A DNA stretch of 64,000 bases from Cellulomonas flavigena DSM 20109 (GCF_000092865.1 NC_014151.1:434001-498000), one strand, 5' to 3'. Shown: positions 54,126 through 62,483, counted from the stretch's first letter. Translations and numbers: made by a program. The notes: generated by a model from the sequence alone, not told the origin.

Positions 54126-56258
54126 TCAGGTGAGGATGATCAGTTGCGCGGTCGCGCGGGTCATGGCCACGTAGCGGTCGACCGTCGCCGCGACGCCGTC
54201 GCCCCACGTGCCGGGCGCGACCAGCACGACGAGGTCGAACTCCAGGCCCTTCGCGAGCGTCGGCGTCAGCACGCGCACGCGGTCGCGGGAGGCCACGTCG
54301 ACGTCCCCGATCACGCACGCCACGCCCCCGTGCGCCGCGAGCCAGACGTCGAGCACGTCCTCGAGCTCCGCGACGCCACCGTGCCGCACCGGGACGCCGG
54401 TCGAGCGGATCGACGTCGGCACGTTCGCGTCCGGCACCGCCGCGCGGATCACCGGCTCGGCAGCCGCCATCACCTCGGCCGGCGTGCGGTAGTTGACGGT
54501 GAGCGTCGCGACCTCGACGTCCCGCAGCCCGACGCGCTCGAGCCGCTCGGGCCACGACTCCGCGAACCCCGCGCGCGCCTGCGCGCGGTCCCCGACGACC
54601 GTGAACGACCGCGACGGGCACCGCGCCAGCAGCATCTGCCACTGCGCGTCGGTGAGCTCCTGCGCCTCGTCGACGACGACGTGCGCGAACGGCCCCGCGA
54701 GCCGGTCGGGCGCGGGGCGCGGGACGGCGTCGTGGTCGACGAGCGCGTCGCGCAGGTCGCTCTGGACGAGCGCCTTCATGACGCCGAGCTCGGAGTCGTC
54801 CGTCGCCGCGAGGTAGTCGACGACGTCCGCCATGTACGCGCGGTCGGCCTCCTCCGCGGCCGCCCGCTCGCGCTCGCGCCGCGGCGCCTCGGGATCCCCG
54901 ACACGTCGCCGGGCGGCGTCCAGGAGTGGCAGGTCGGCGTCCGTCCACGCGTGGGCGTCGTCGCGCTGCAGCGCGCGCACGTCGTCCGGCGTCAGCCACG
55001 GCGCGCACAGCCGCAGGTACGCCGGCACGGACCACAGGTCGGCGACCACGTCCGGCCCGTCGAGCAGCGGCCAGTGCCGCCCGAACGTGCGCGTCAGGCC
55101 GCGGTCGCGCAGCAGCGCCCGGCGCAGCTCACCGGCGGGGACGTCCCCGCCGACCCGCTCGGCCACCGTCTCGACGAGCGCCTCCCACACCTCGTCGCGC
55201 GCCTCGTCGTGCGGCGTCCCGGGCTCCGCCGCGGCGAACGCGGCGGCCCAGTCGGCGGCCGTCAGCACGACGTCGTCCCACGGCGTCTCCACGACGACGT
55301 CGTGCACCGGCGGGCGCTCGGAGAACGCGACCGCGGGCTCGACCGCCCGCACCATCGCCGCCGTCGACTTCAGCGCGGCCACGTGCGGGTCGGGCTCGGG
55401 CCGCGCGTCGGCGCCCTCGGGGACGAGGTCGCGCAACGTGCACGTCACGACGCCCTCCTCGCCGAGCGCCGGCAGCACGTCGGCCACGTAGTCGAGGTAG
55501 GGGCGGTGCGGACCCACGACGAGCACGCCGCCGCGCCGCCCGAGGTGCGGGTCCGCGTGCAGCAGGTACGCCGCGCGGTGCAGCGCGACGACCGTCTTGC
55601 CCGTGCCGGGGCCGCCGTCGACGACGTGCGCGCCCCGCCACGGCGCACGGATCGCCGCGTCCTGGTCGGCCGCGATCGTCGTCAGCACGTCGCGCATGCG
55701 CGCCGAGCGGTCCGCACCCAGGCTCGTGAGGAACGCCGACTGGTCGTCGGGGGCCACGCCGTCGACCCCCGCGCCGGGCGTGAGCACCTCGTCCCAGTAG
55801 TCCACGACGCGCCCGCCGGCCCACCGGTACCGGCGTCGGCTCACGAGCCCCATCGGCTGCGCGAGCGTCGCGGCGAAGAACGGCTCGGCGGCCGGCGAGC
55901 GCCAGTCCGCGAGCAGGCGTGTGCCGTCGGGGGCGGTCAGCCCCGTGCGGCCGACGTACACGCGCCGCCCCGCGGTGTCGACCGTGCGCCCCAGGCACAG
56001 GTCGAGCCCGAACCGCCGCAGCAGCCGCAGCCGGGCGGTCAGGCGGTGCACCTCCTGGTCCCGCTCGACGGCCCGCGTCCCGCCACCCGCGGGGGCGCGT
56101 CGCGCGGCGGCCAGCCGCTCGGTGAGGTCGTCCAGCTGTGCCCGCAGCGCGTGGGTGACGGCGTCGAGGTGGGCCTCGTCGTCGGCGACGAGCGCCGGGT
56201 CGGCCTTCGCCCCACGCGCGTCGGGAAGGGCGAAGGTGCTGGTCACGGGCAGGCTCAC
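54126..56258 (-). CDS. helR: HelD/HelR-family RNA polymerase-recycling motor ATPase
   Basis: This 710-residue UvrD-like SF1 ATPase has an N-terminal coiled coil (DEAHLDAVTHALRAQLDDL, residues 25-75) that inserts into RNA polymerase. It then has the HelD-type segment TGLTAPDGTRLLADWRSPAAEPFF. The motor motifs are VVDGGPGTGKTVVALHRAAYLL, HVVVDEAQELTDAQWQMLLARCP, SFTVVGDRAQ, LTVNYRTPAEVM and a C-terminal VATVDRYVAMTRATAQLIIL. HelR displaces rifamycins from RNA polymerase and rescues stalled enzyme, giving resistance. The RAE at 56336-56355 lies upstream and strongly supports helR over a general helD. Confidence 0.88.
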   Translation of the reverse strand: MSLPVTSTFALPDARGAKADPALVADDEAHLDAVTHALRAQLDDLTERLAAARRAPAGGGTRAVERDQEVHRLTARLRLLRRFGLDLCLGRTVDTAGRRVYVGRTGLTAPDGTRLLADWRSPAAEPFFAATLAQPMGLVSRRRYRWAGGRVVDYWDEVLTPGAGVDGVAPDDQSAFLTSLGADRSARMRDVLTTIAADQDAAIRAPWRGAHVVDGGPGTGKTVVALHRAAYLLHADPHLGRRGGVLVVGPHRPYLDYVADVLPALGEEGVVTCTLRDLVPEGADARPEPDPHVAALKSTAAMVRAVEPAVAFSERPPVHDVVVETPWDDVVLTAADWAAAFAAAEPGTPHDEARDEVWEALVETVAERVGGDVPAGELRRALLRDRGLTRTFGRHWPLLDGPDVVADLWSVPAYLRLCAPWLTPDDVRALQRDDAHAWTDADLPLLDAARRRVGDPEAPRRERERAAAEEADRAYMADVVDYLAATDDSELGVMKALVQSDLRDALVDHDAVPRPAPDRLAGPFAHVVVDEAQELTDAQWQMLLARCPSRSFTVVGDRAQARAGFAESWPERLERVGLRDVEVATLTVNYRTPAEVMAAAEPVIRAAVPDANVPTSIRSTGVPVRHGGVAELEDVLDVWLAAHGGVACVIGDVDVASRDRVRVLTPTLAKGLEFDLVVLVAPGTWGDGVAATVDRYVAMTRATAQLIILT

Positions 56259-56335
56259 GACGGCGCTCCGGGGGTCCTCGTCGGGTCCGTGCCCACCCGG
56301 GCGCGGCTGACGACCGACGATCCTGCGCCCGGACG

Positions 56336-56355
56336 GGGGCCTTGCCGCAAGCCCC
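56336..56355 (-). promoter_or_regulatory. rifamycin-associated element (RAE) of helR
   Basis: On the minus strand this reads GGGGCTTGCGGCAAGGCCCC, the near-palindromic rifamycin-associated element that controls rifamycin-resistance genes in actinobacteria. It lies 78 bp upstream of the helR start, with a -10-like TATAGA just before it at 56363-56368. Confidence 0.88.
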
Positions 56356-56449
56356 CCGGTGCTCTATACGTTGAAGAGGGACGACGGGCCGAGCGCGCGG
56401 TCGTGCCGGTGAGCGTCGTCCGGGAGCGGCGGAAGGCCGTGCTCGGCGG

Positions 56450-57046
56450 TCACGGGCGGGGCGCGCTGCCGCCGAAGCCCGTCCAGCGCAGGTCCGGGGG
56501 CAGGTGGCCCATGTCGTTGAGGACGACGAGGGTCGGCGGCACGCCGTCGCGGTGCTCGATCACGGTCAGGGCCGCGTTGCCGCTGTTCAGACCCAGCCAG
56601 CGGGCGTCGGGCGCGTCCAGCGCGTGCCGCACCAGCCACGCGACCTGGAACCCGTGCGTGACGAGCACCTCGTGCGTCTCGACGGGCGCGGGCGTCGTGA
56701 AGCGGGCGACCAGCGCGTCCGCCAGCGCCCGGCCCGCGGCCGCCTCGGCCGCGTCGTAGCCGTCGAAGAAGCCACGCAGCGGCGCGGGGATCTCGCCGGG
56801 TTCCGGGACGTGCGGGACGTGGTCGACGAGCTCGTCGGCCGGCGCGACCGGCACGCCCGGCAGGTGAGCGGCGATCACGTGCGCGCTCGCGACCGCGCGC
56901 GGCAGCGGCGAGTGCCACAGCGCGTTGACGGGCAGGCCGGCGAGCCGCGCGCCCAGCAGCTCGCACTGCCGGCGGCCGGTCGGGGTCAGCTCGCCGAACG
57001 CGTCGGCGTCGCCGTGACGGACGAGGTACAGGTGGCGGGTCGGCAC
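56450..57046 (-). CDS. histidine phosphatase-family protein (phosphoglycerate-mutase-like)
   Basis: This 198-residue protein was started at GTG 57046 (VPTRHLYLVRHGDADAFGEL) after TGAGGAG. The RHG phosphohistidine motif is at residues 10-12. Later come LTPTGRRQCELLGARLAGLP, ALWHSPLPRAVASAHVIA with the second Arg, and EVLVTHGFQVAWLV with the second catalytic His. The substrate is unknown; the family includes broad-specificity phosphatases. Its start lies 8 bp after the stop of the PEP-utilising gene, so the two genes are co-transcribed. Confidence 0.88.
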   Translation of the reverse strand: MPTRHLYLVRHGDADAFGELTPTGRRQCELLGARLAGLPVNALWHSPLPRAVASAHVIAAHLPGVPVAPADELVDHVPHVPEPGEIPAPLRGFFDGYDAAEAAAGRALADALVARFTTPAPVETHEVLVTHGFQVAWLVRHALDAPDARWLGLNSGNAALTVIEHRDGVPPTLVVLNDMGHLPPDLRWTGFGGSAPRP

Positions 57047-57054
57047 GGCGCTCC

Positions 57055-58224
57055 TCAGGGGTGGGGCACGACGGTGCCGGCGGCGCCGTCGAGCGTGACC
57101 AGGGCTCCGTCGCGCAGGCGACGGGTCGCGTCGGTGACGCCGAGGACGGCCGGCACACCGCGCTCGCGGGCGACGATCGCGGCGTGCGAGAGCAGCCCGC
57201 CGGTCTCGGTGACGACGCCCGCGACGACGCCCAGCAGCGGCGTCCACGACGGGTCGGTCCACGGGCAGACCAGCACGTCACCGGGCCGCACACGCGCGAA
57301 GTCGGCAGGGCCGCGCACGACGCGCACCGGACCGGTCGCGGTGCCGCGGCTGCCCGGGGTGCCGACGAGGGGGCCGACGAGGGTGGCGGGCGACGGCCTC
57401 GCGGCGGCGGCGCCCCCGGTGCGGCCTGCGGCCGGCGGCCGGGGCGGTGCCGCCGTCACGGGACGGGCCTGCAGCACCCACGGCACGCCGCCCGCGAGCG
57501 CCCACTCCACGTCCTGCGCCCGGCCGAGCGCGTCGGCGGCCCGCCGTGCCAGTGCGGCGATCCGGCGCACGTCGTCCTCGTCCAGGGTGCGGCGCGCGCG
57601 GTCCGCGGTCGGGACGTCGCGAACGACCGTCTCCGCGCCGGAGCGGTCGACGCGCGTGCGCTTGTCGGCGACGACGCAGGTCACGGTGCCGTCGGCCGCG
57701 AGCCGGTAGGCGTCGGGCGTCACGGTGCCGCCGACGACCCCGACCCCGAGCCCCCACGCGGCGTCGACGAGCACGTCCTCGCCGGGGTCGTCCGGCGTGA
57801 ACGCGACGCCGGCGACGTCGGCGTCGACGAGCCGTTGCACGAGGACGGCCATCGCGGGCTCGTCGGGCGACCGGGCCGCCTCCCGGTAGGCCCGCGCGCG
57901 GGGGGACCACAGGGACGCGCGGCAGGCGCGCACCGCGTCGAGGACCGCGTCGGCGCCCCGGACCGCCAGGACGGTCTCGTGCTGCCCGGCCCCCGACGCG
58001 TCGGCCCCGTCCTCGCCGCGCGCGGACGACCGGACGGCGACCGGGCCGCCGCCGAGGTGCGCCAGCGCGGCGCGCAGGTCGTCGCGGAGCGTCGCGTCGG
58101 TGTCGCGCGCGAACGGCACGACGACCCCCGCGGGCACCGGCAGCCCGGCGCGCAGGAGCGTGGCGAGGTGCGCGGCCTTGGCGCCGCAGGTCGACGCGAC
58201 GGCGTCCGGGAGCGGGACGAGCAC
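57055..58224 (-). CDS. PEP/pyruvate-binding and PEP-utilising-enzyme domain protein (short rifampin-phosphotransferase-like)
   Basis: This 389-residue protein starts at GTG 58224 after GAGGAGGAG. The N-terminal ATP-grasp domain (ACGAKAAHLATLLRAGLPVPAGVVVP-like start, VRSSARGEDGADASGAGQHETVLAV, LVQRLVDADVAGVAFTPDDPG) is that of PEP synthase and rifampin phosphotransferase. The C-terminal swivelling domain carries the phosphohistidine motif ETGGLLSHAAIVARERGVPAVLG. The large central/C-terminal substrate domain of both parents is missing: Rph is more than twice as long. It could be a stand-alone phosphotransfer protein with a separate substrate partner. It is divergent from a regulator pair. Confidence 0.82.
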   Translation of the reverse strand: MLVPLPDAVASTCGAKAAHLATLLRAGLPVPAGVVVPFARDTDATLRDDLRAALAHLGGGPVAVRSSARGEDGADASGAGQHETVLAVRGADAVLDAVRACRASLWSPRARAYREAARSPDEPAMAVLVQRLVDADVAGVAFTPDDPGEDVLVDAAWGLGVGVVGGTVTPDAYRLAADGTVTCVVADKRTRVDRSGAETVVRDVPTADRARRTLDEDDVRRIAALARRAADALGRAQDVEWALAGGVPWVLQARPVTAAPPRPPAAGRTGGAAAARPSPATLVGPLVGTPGSRGTATGPVRVVRGPADFARVRPGDVLVCPWTDPSWTPLLGVVAGVVTETGGLLSHAAIVARERGVPAVLGVTDATRRLRDGALVTLDGAAGTVVPHP

Positions 58225-58234
58225 CGGCTCCTCC

Positions 58235-58263
58235 TCAACAGATCGTTGACAACGTTCCGTTGA
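58235..58263. promoter_or_regulatory. GTTGA/TCAAC operator cluster in the divergent promoter
   Basis: TCAAC (58235-58239) and GTTGA (58245-58249) form a dyad with a 5-bp centre. GTTGACAAC (58245-58253) is another overlapping dyad, and a further GTTGA follows at 58259-58263. The cluster separates the PEP-utilising gene from the divergent DNA-binding protein, which is the likely ligand. Confidence 0.6.
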
Positions 58264-58280
58264 CTCTGCACTATCGACGC

Positions 58281-58667
58281 GTGGACAGCAAGGACCAGGT
58301 CGCCCGCGCCGACCAGGCGCAGGCACGCCGCGAGGCCGACGCCCGCACGCACCTGCTCGGCCTCGGCGCCGACACCCTCCCCGACCGGCCGTGGCGCCCG
58401 GCCCCCGTGCCGCCGTCGGCGGTCGACCTCGTGCAGTACGCGGTGCACCGCTCGGGGGACCTCGCACCCGACGACGTCCTGCAGGCGCTCGCCCTGCTGC
58501 CGGCGGCGCGCGCCGAGGTCGACGGGCTCGAGGACGGCCTGCTGTTCGTCGCGCGCAGCGCGGGCCTGACGTGGGCGCAGATCGCGCAGGCCATGGGCTT
58601 CCGGTCGCCGCAGGCCTGCCAGCAGCACTGGGCGAGGCTGAGCGCCCGCCGAGGCGCGGACGCATGA
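58281..58667 (+). CDS. DNA-binding helix-turn-helix protein
   Basis: This 128-residue protein was started at GTG 58281 (VDSKDQVARADQAQARREAD); an in-frame start at 58260 would enter the operator. The C-terminal half has a helix-turn-helix, LLFVARSAGLTWAQIAQAMGFRSPQACQQHWARL, as in small actinobacterial DNA-binding proteins. It overlaps the next gene by 4 bp (ATGA-like at 58664) and is divergent from the PEP-utilising gene. It is probably the regulator acting at 58235-58263. Confidence 0.75.
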   Translation: MDSKDQVARADQAQARREADARTHLLGLGADTLPDRPWRPAPVPPSAVDLVQYAVHRSGDLAPDDVLQALALLPAARAEVDGLEDGLLFVARSAGLTWAQIAQAMGFRSPQACQQHWARLSARRGADA

Positions 58668-59287
58668 CGACCGAGCTGCTCGTGCTGCACGCGGTGCGGA
58701 TCCTGGGGTTCGCGGACGACGCGGCCGTCGCCCGGCGCTTCGCGCTCGACCCCGCGACGACCGGCGAGCTGTTGCTCGACGCGCAGGCGTCCGGGCTGGT
58801 CGACCGCGCGCAGTTCGCGGACCTCGCGGGCTGGTCCCTCACCGCGCGCGGCCGCGCCCGCGGTGAGGCGCTGCTCGCCGACGAGCTCGACCGCGCCGGT
58901 GCGCGCGCGACCGTCCGCGACGTCCACCGTGCGTTCCTGCCCCTCAACGCCCGTCTGCGCCAGGCGTGCACCGACTGGCAGCTGCGGCCCGTGCCCACGG
59001 ACGCGCTCGCCGCCAACGACCACACCGACGCCGCGTGGGACGTCCGCGTGCTCGACGACCTGGCCGCCGTCGAGTTGGGCCTCGCCCCGCTCGCGGCCCG
59101 GCTCGCCGACGTGCTGCCCCGCTTCGCGGGCTACGACGACCGGTTCGCGGCCGCCCGGCGCCGCGCCGCCGCCGGCGACGGGCGCTGGGTCGACGCCACC
59201 GACGTCGACTCGTGCCACCGCGTCTGGTTCGAGCTCCACGAGGACCTCGTCGCCACGCTCGGCCTCGACCGCCGCACCGAGACCTGA
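58664..59287 (+). CDS. winged-helix-like transcriptional regulator partner
   Basis: This 207-residue protein begins MTTELLVLHAVRILGFADDAAVARRFALDPATTGELLLDAQASGLV, a MarR/winged-helix-like N-terminus. A helical C-terminal domain with many Trp and Arg residues follows (TDWQLRPVPTDALAANDHTD, DSCHRVWFELHEDLV). Proteins of this layout are coupled to PEP-utilising-enzyme genes in actinobacteria. It overlaps the HTH gene and is probably part of the same regulatory unit. The ligand is unknown. Confidence 0.7.
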   Translation: MTTELLVLHAVRILGFADDAAVARRFALDPATTGELLLDAQASGLVDRAQFADLAGWSLTARGRARGEALLADELDRAGARATVRDVHRAFLPLNARLRQACTDWQLRPVPTDALAANDHTDAAWDVRVLDDLAAVELGLAPLAARLADVLPRFAGYDDRFAAARRRAAAGDGRWVDATDVDSCHRVWFELHEDLVATLGLDRRTET

Positions 59288-59492
59288 TCCGGGCCACTCC
59301 GTCACCGGCCGCCCTCTCACCGGAGGTGGGGCTGGATCGACGTCTCGCGCCCACGGGGGAGTGGGGGTGGGGTGGGGCGGGCTGGATCGACGTCTCGCGC
59401 CCCCATTGGTCGCGAGCCGTCGATCCGGCCCCGGCGTGGGAGAGCACTGCCGTCAGGCCGTCAGGCCGTCAGGCCGTCAGGGCGTCAGGGCG
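59288..59492. repeat. repeat-rich intergenic region: 22-bp direct repeats, G-tract, 9-bp tandem
   Basis: Two identical 22-bp repeats (core CTGGATCGACGTCTCGCGCC) lie at 59331-59352 and 59381-59402. Between them, 59355-59380 holds four G-runs (ggggg, ggggg, gggg, gggg) able to form a G-quadruplex. From 59451 to 59497 a 9-bp unit (GCCGTCAGG, later GGCGTCAGG) repeats about five to six times and runs into the lgt stop codon. No gene was seen. Confidence 0.8.
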
Positions 59493-60521
59493 TCAGGTGC
59501 GGTCGTCCGCGGGCTCGGTCCGCTCCGCGTCGGCCCCCGGGTCGACGGTGGGCGCGGCCGCAGGCGCACCGCCGGTCGGCAGGGATGCGGGCGGGGGAGC
59601 GGCGTCGGACGCCTCGATGGTGACGGCCGGCTCGTCGCCGCCCTCACCGTCGGCGCCCTCGTCCTGCGGCTGGTCGGCCGGCCCGCCCGGCACCACCACG
59701 GACGTCTCCGGCTCGGGGTGCCGACGCCCCTGCACGACGATCAGCGTCACGCCCGCGGCGACGGCAGCCAGCGCACCCCAGACGTTCGCGGGCAGGCCGA
59801 GCGGCGTGACGCTCGTCGGGTCGATGCGCAGCATCTCGAGCCACACGCGTGCGGCGCCGTACCAGACGAGGTACACGCCGAACGCGCGGCCCCAGCGCAG
59901 CGCGAACCGCCGCTCGAGCCACAGGATCACCGCGATGCCGAGGAGGTTCCAGAGCATCTCGTAGAGGAACAGCGGGTGGAACAGCGTGTCCGGCGGCAGG
60001 TCCGGCGGGAACGCGCCGTTGTCCGGGGGGATCTCGAGGCCCCACGGCAGGGTCGTCGGGGCGCCGTACAGCTCGTGGTTGAACCAGTTGCCCAGCCGGC
60101 CGATCGCCTGCGCGAGGAGCATCGCGGGCGCGAGCGCGTCGGCGAACGACCACAGCCGGACGCCGGCCCGTCGGCACGCGATGGCGGCGCCGACCGTGCC
60201 GCCGATCAGCGAGCCGAGGATGGCGATGCCGCCCTCCCACACGTACAGCACCTCGACGAGGTTCTTGCCCGGCCCGACGTAGTCGGACCAGTGCGTCAGC
60301 ACGTGGTAGATCCGCGCGCCGACGATCCCGAACGGCACGGCCCACAGGGCGATGTCCTCCACGACCCCGGGCGGCCCGCCGCGGGCGGTCAGCCGGCGGC
60401 TCGTCAGCCAGATGGCGGCCGCGATGCCCGTGAGCAGGCACAACGCGTAGGTGTGGATGGTCAGGGGGCCGAGGGAGAAGCCGGACCATGCCAGGTCGGG
60501 GCTGGGGATGCCGAGGTGCAC
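59493..60521 (-). CDS. lgt: prolipoprotein diacylglyceryl transferase Lgt
   Basis: This 342-residue integral membrane enzyme has about seven helices. It contains PLTIHTYALCLLTGIAAAIW, FGIVGARIYHVLTHW, VWEGGIAILGSLIGGTVGA, the signature QAIGRLGNWFNHELYGAP, and a late FLYEMLWNLLGIAVILW. Lgt transfers diacylglyceryl from phosphatidylglycerol to the lipobox Cys of prelipoproteins in the inner membrane. The last 80 residues are an acidic, Pro/Ala-rich tail, common in actinobacterial Lgt. Its stop codon lies inside the 9-bp tandem repeat, so the tail length may vary between strains. Confidence 0.96.
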   Translation of the reverse strand: MHLGIPSPDLAWSGFSLGPLTIHTYALCLLTGIAAAIWLTSRRLTARGGPPGVVEDIALWAVPFGIVGARIYHVLTHWSDYVGPGKNLVEVLYVWEGGIAILGSLIGGTVGAAIACRRAGVRLWSFADALAPAMLLAQAIGRLGNWFNHELYGAPTTLPWGLEIPPDNGAFPPDLPPDTLFHPLFLYEMLWNLLGIAVILWLERRFALRWGRAFGVYLVWYGAARVWLEMLRIDPTSVTPLGLPANVWGALAAVAAGVTLIVVQGRRHPEPETSVVVPGGPADQPQDEGADGEGGDEPAVTIEASDAAPPPASLPTGGAPAAAPTVDPGADAERTEPADDRT

Positions 60522-60617
60522 GCCTCAGCATCCCCTGTCCCGGGGGGTCGTCGCACCCGTCCCCGGGACGACACGCGCCCGGGTGCGGGCCCGGGAGGTC
60601 GGTGCGACGGTGGGGTG

Positions 60618-60776
60618 ATGAGCGACTCCACCACGGCCTACGACCCCGCCGACGACCCCGACGCCGACCCCGCGAACCTCAACCCCCGCACGGGCGCCGC
60701 GGCGGCCGGAGGCGCCGACGACGACGCCGACACCGACGCCGAACCGGCCAACCTCAACCCCCGGGAGGACGCGTGA
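60618..60776 (+). CDS. small acidic protein with an internal repeat
   Basis: This 52-residue acidic protein starts at ATG 60618. It holds two copies of a short module, DADPANLNPRTG and DAEPANLNPRED, separated by an Ala/Gly/Asp stretch. There is no signal peptide. It overlaps the next start (GTGA at 60773), so the two are translated together. Function unknown; the repeat makes a random frame unlikely. Confidence 0.55.
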   Translation: MSDSTTAYDPADDPDADPANLNPRTGAAAAGGADDDADTDAEPANLNPREDA

Positions 60777-60925
60777 GCGAGACCCTGCCCGACAGCTTCG
60801 ACGAGAAGCAGCCCGACGTCCCCTCCCTCGGCGTCGACCCGGACCCGCTGCCCGACGACCACGAGGGCGACGCTCCCGAGGGGGCGGACGGCACGGGCTC
60901 GCCGGACGTGCCGCGGACCTCCTGA
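60773..60925 (+). CDS. small acidic hypothetical protein
   Basis: This 50-residue highly acidic protein starts at GTG 60773, coupled to the preceding gene. It contains PDSFDEKQPDVPSLGVDPDPLPDDHEGDAPEG and is predicted to be disordered. No family recognised. The 190-bp region that follows contains a 19-bp direct repeat (60962-60980 and 60986-61004). Confidence 0.5.
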   Translation: MSETLPDSFDEKQPDVPSLGVDPDPLPDDHEGDAPEGADGTGSPDVPRTS

Positions 60926-61115
60926 CCGGCCACCGGTCGACCACCGGGACGTCGTGCCGCGCAGCCCGCTGACCTGCGACGTCGTCAGCCCGCTGACCTG
61001 CGACCTCTCCTGGGCGCGGGCGTGGAGCGGCGTCCCGTTCCGGTGGCGGGCGCACGGTCGCCGGGTCACGATGGGCACGCGTCGATCCGGGGCGCTCCAC
61101 TGCTCAGGAGGAACG

Positions 61116-62183
61116 ATGACCACCCAGCTGCCGTCCGCGGCTCCCCTCACGGCGGGGCCGCAGTCGCCCATGCCGCTGCCCACGCCGCGCGGCCCGGTGA
61201 GCGACACGCTGCTGCGGGTGCTCGCCGGCACCACCGAGCCCGCCGCGCTGCACGAGGAGGTCGCGGGCGTGCTGGCCGCGCCCACCGGCTCGTGGCTGGA
61301 GCACGACGACGTCCAGCTCACGCTGACGTGCATGTACGAGCTGCACTACCGCGGGCTCGACGGCGTCGACGACGACTGGGAGTGGCAGCCGGACGTCCTC
61401 GCGGCCCGGGCCGAGCTCGAGCGCGCCGTCGAGGCGGAGCTGCGCGAGCGCGTGCGCGTCGACGTTCCCGTCGACACGTCCGCGGGGGCCGTCGCGCAGA
61501 CGCTGTTCGCGCTCGCCGCCGCCGACGACGGTCCGAGCATGTCCCGCTGGATCGCGCGCCGCGCGCAGCGCCGGCACCTCGAGGAGCTCCTCGTGCACCG
61601 GTCGCTGTACCAGCTGAAGGAGGCGGACCCGCACACGTGGTCCGTGCCGCGCCTCGGCGGCGCGCCGAAGGTCGCGCTCATGGAGATCCAGTCGGACGAG
61701 TACGGCGCGGGGGACCCCGAGCGGCAGCACGCGGCCCTGTTCGCGCAGGCCATGCGCGGCCTCGGGCTCGACGACACGTACGGCCGCTACGTCGACCACG
61801 TGCCGGCGATCACGCTCGCGCACCCCAACGTCATGTCGATGCTCGGCCTGCACCGCCGGCTGCGCGGGGCGATCGTCGGGCACCTCGCGGCGTTCGAGAT
61901 GACGTCGTCGATCCCCAACCGCCTGTACGGCAACGGCATGCGCCGCGTGGGGCTGGGCGAGGACGTCACGGAGTACTTCGACGAGCACGTCGAGGCCGAC
62001 GCGGTGCACGAGCAGATCGCCGGGCGTGACATGGCCGGCAGGCTCGTCGAGCAGGACCCGAGGCTCGGTGGTGACGTGATGTGGGGCGCGGCGGTGTGCC
62101 TCGCGCTCGACGGGTGGTGGGCGCAGCACGTGCTGGAGCGCTGGGAGGCCGGCGAGCCGTCGCTGCGGGAGCCGCTGCGGTGA
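61116..62183 (+). CDS. iron-containing redox enzyme-family protein (heme-oxygenase-like diiron fold)
   Basis: This 355-residue protein was started at ATG 61116 after AGGAGG. It shows the pattern of the iron-containing redox enzyme family (TenA/heme-oxygenase-like, HDO type): ELHYRGLDGVDDDWEW, EIQSDEYGAGDPERQHAALF and FDEHVEADAVHEQIAGRDM, with E, H, E-x-x-x-H residues suited to two iron atoms. Relatives oxidise small molecules. The substrate is unknown. The stop overlaps the CDGSH gene start (GTGA), so the two proteins probably work together, with the Fe-S protein as electron carrier. Confidence 0.85.
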   Translation: MTTQLPSAAPLTAGPQSPMPLPTPRGPVSDTLLRVLAGTTEPAALHEEVAGVLAAPTGSWLEHDDVQLTLTCMYELHYRGLDGVDDDWEWQPDVLAARAELERAVEAELRERVRVDVPVDTSAGAVAQTLFALAAADDGPSMSRWIARRAQRRHLEELLVHRSLYQLKEADPHTWSVPRLGGAPKVALMEIQSDEYGAGDPERQHAALFAQAMRGLGLDDTYGRYVDHVPAITLAHPNVMSMLGLHRRLRGAIVGHLAAFEMTSSIPNRLYGNGMRRVGLGEDVTEYFDEHVEADAVHEQIAGRDMAGRLVEQDPRLGGDVMWGAAVCLALDGWWAQHVLERWEAGEPSLREPLR

Positions 62184-62413
62184 CGGCACCCGACGGCCCG
62201 TCGGCGCCCACGTCGCGTCCCGCGCGCGTGCGGATCACCCCGTGCCAGGACGGCCCGCTCCTGGTGCGCGGCCCCGTCGAGCTCGTCGGCGCGGACGGCG
62301 AGGCGATCGTGCCGCGCCGCCGGACGGTCGCGCTGTGCCGCTGCGGCGGCACGGGCACCCCGCCGTGGTGCGACGGCACGCACAAGGTCAACGGCTTCCG
62401 CACCCAGGACTGA
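62180..62413 (+). CDS. CDGSH-type iron-sulfur protein
   Basis: This 77-residue protein has a C-terminal CDGSH zinc-finger-like motif, LCRCGGTGTPPWCDGTH, with the C-x-C-x-n-C-x-x-x-H ligand set for a [2Fe-2S] cluster. The N-terminal part, VRITPCQDGPLLVRGPVELVG, matches the usual fold-preceding strands. It is coupled to the preceding diiron-type enzyme gene and probably transfers electrons or clusters for it. Confidence 0.92.
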   Translation: MTAPDGPSAPTSRPARVRITPCQDGPLLVRGPVELVGADGEAIVPRRRTVALCRCGGTGTPPWCDGTHKVNGFRTQD

Positions 62414-62483
62414 CGCCCGCCCGGCACCCCTCCCCGCCGGGCCGAGCCCGGTGGCGGGCGAGCCCGGCGGGGGCCGCGTGATG

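Noticed and set aside
57055..58224. Full rifampin phosphotransferase (rph)
   Set aside because: The protein has 389 residues against more than 800 and lacks the rifampin-binding domain. The RAE lies in front of helR, not this gene.
59451..59497. Short CRISPR-like or telomeric repeat
   Set aside because: It is a simple 9-bp tandem minisatellite without spacers.
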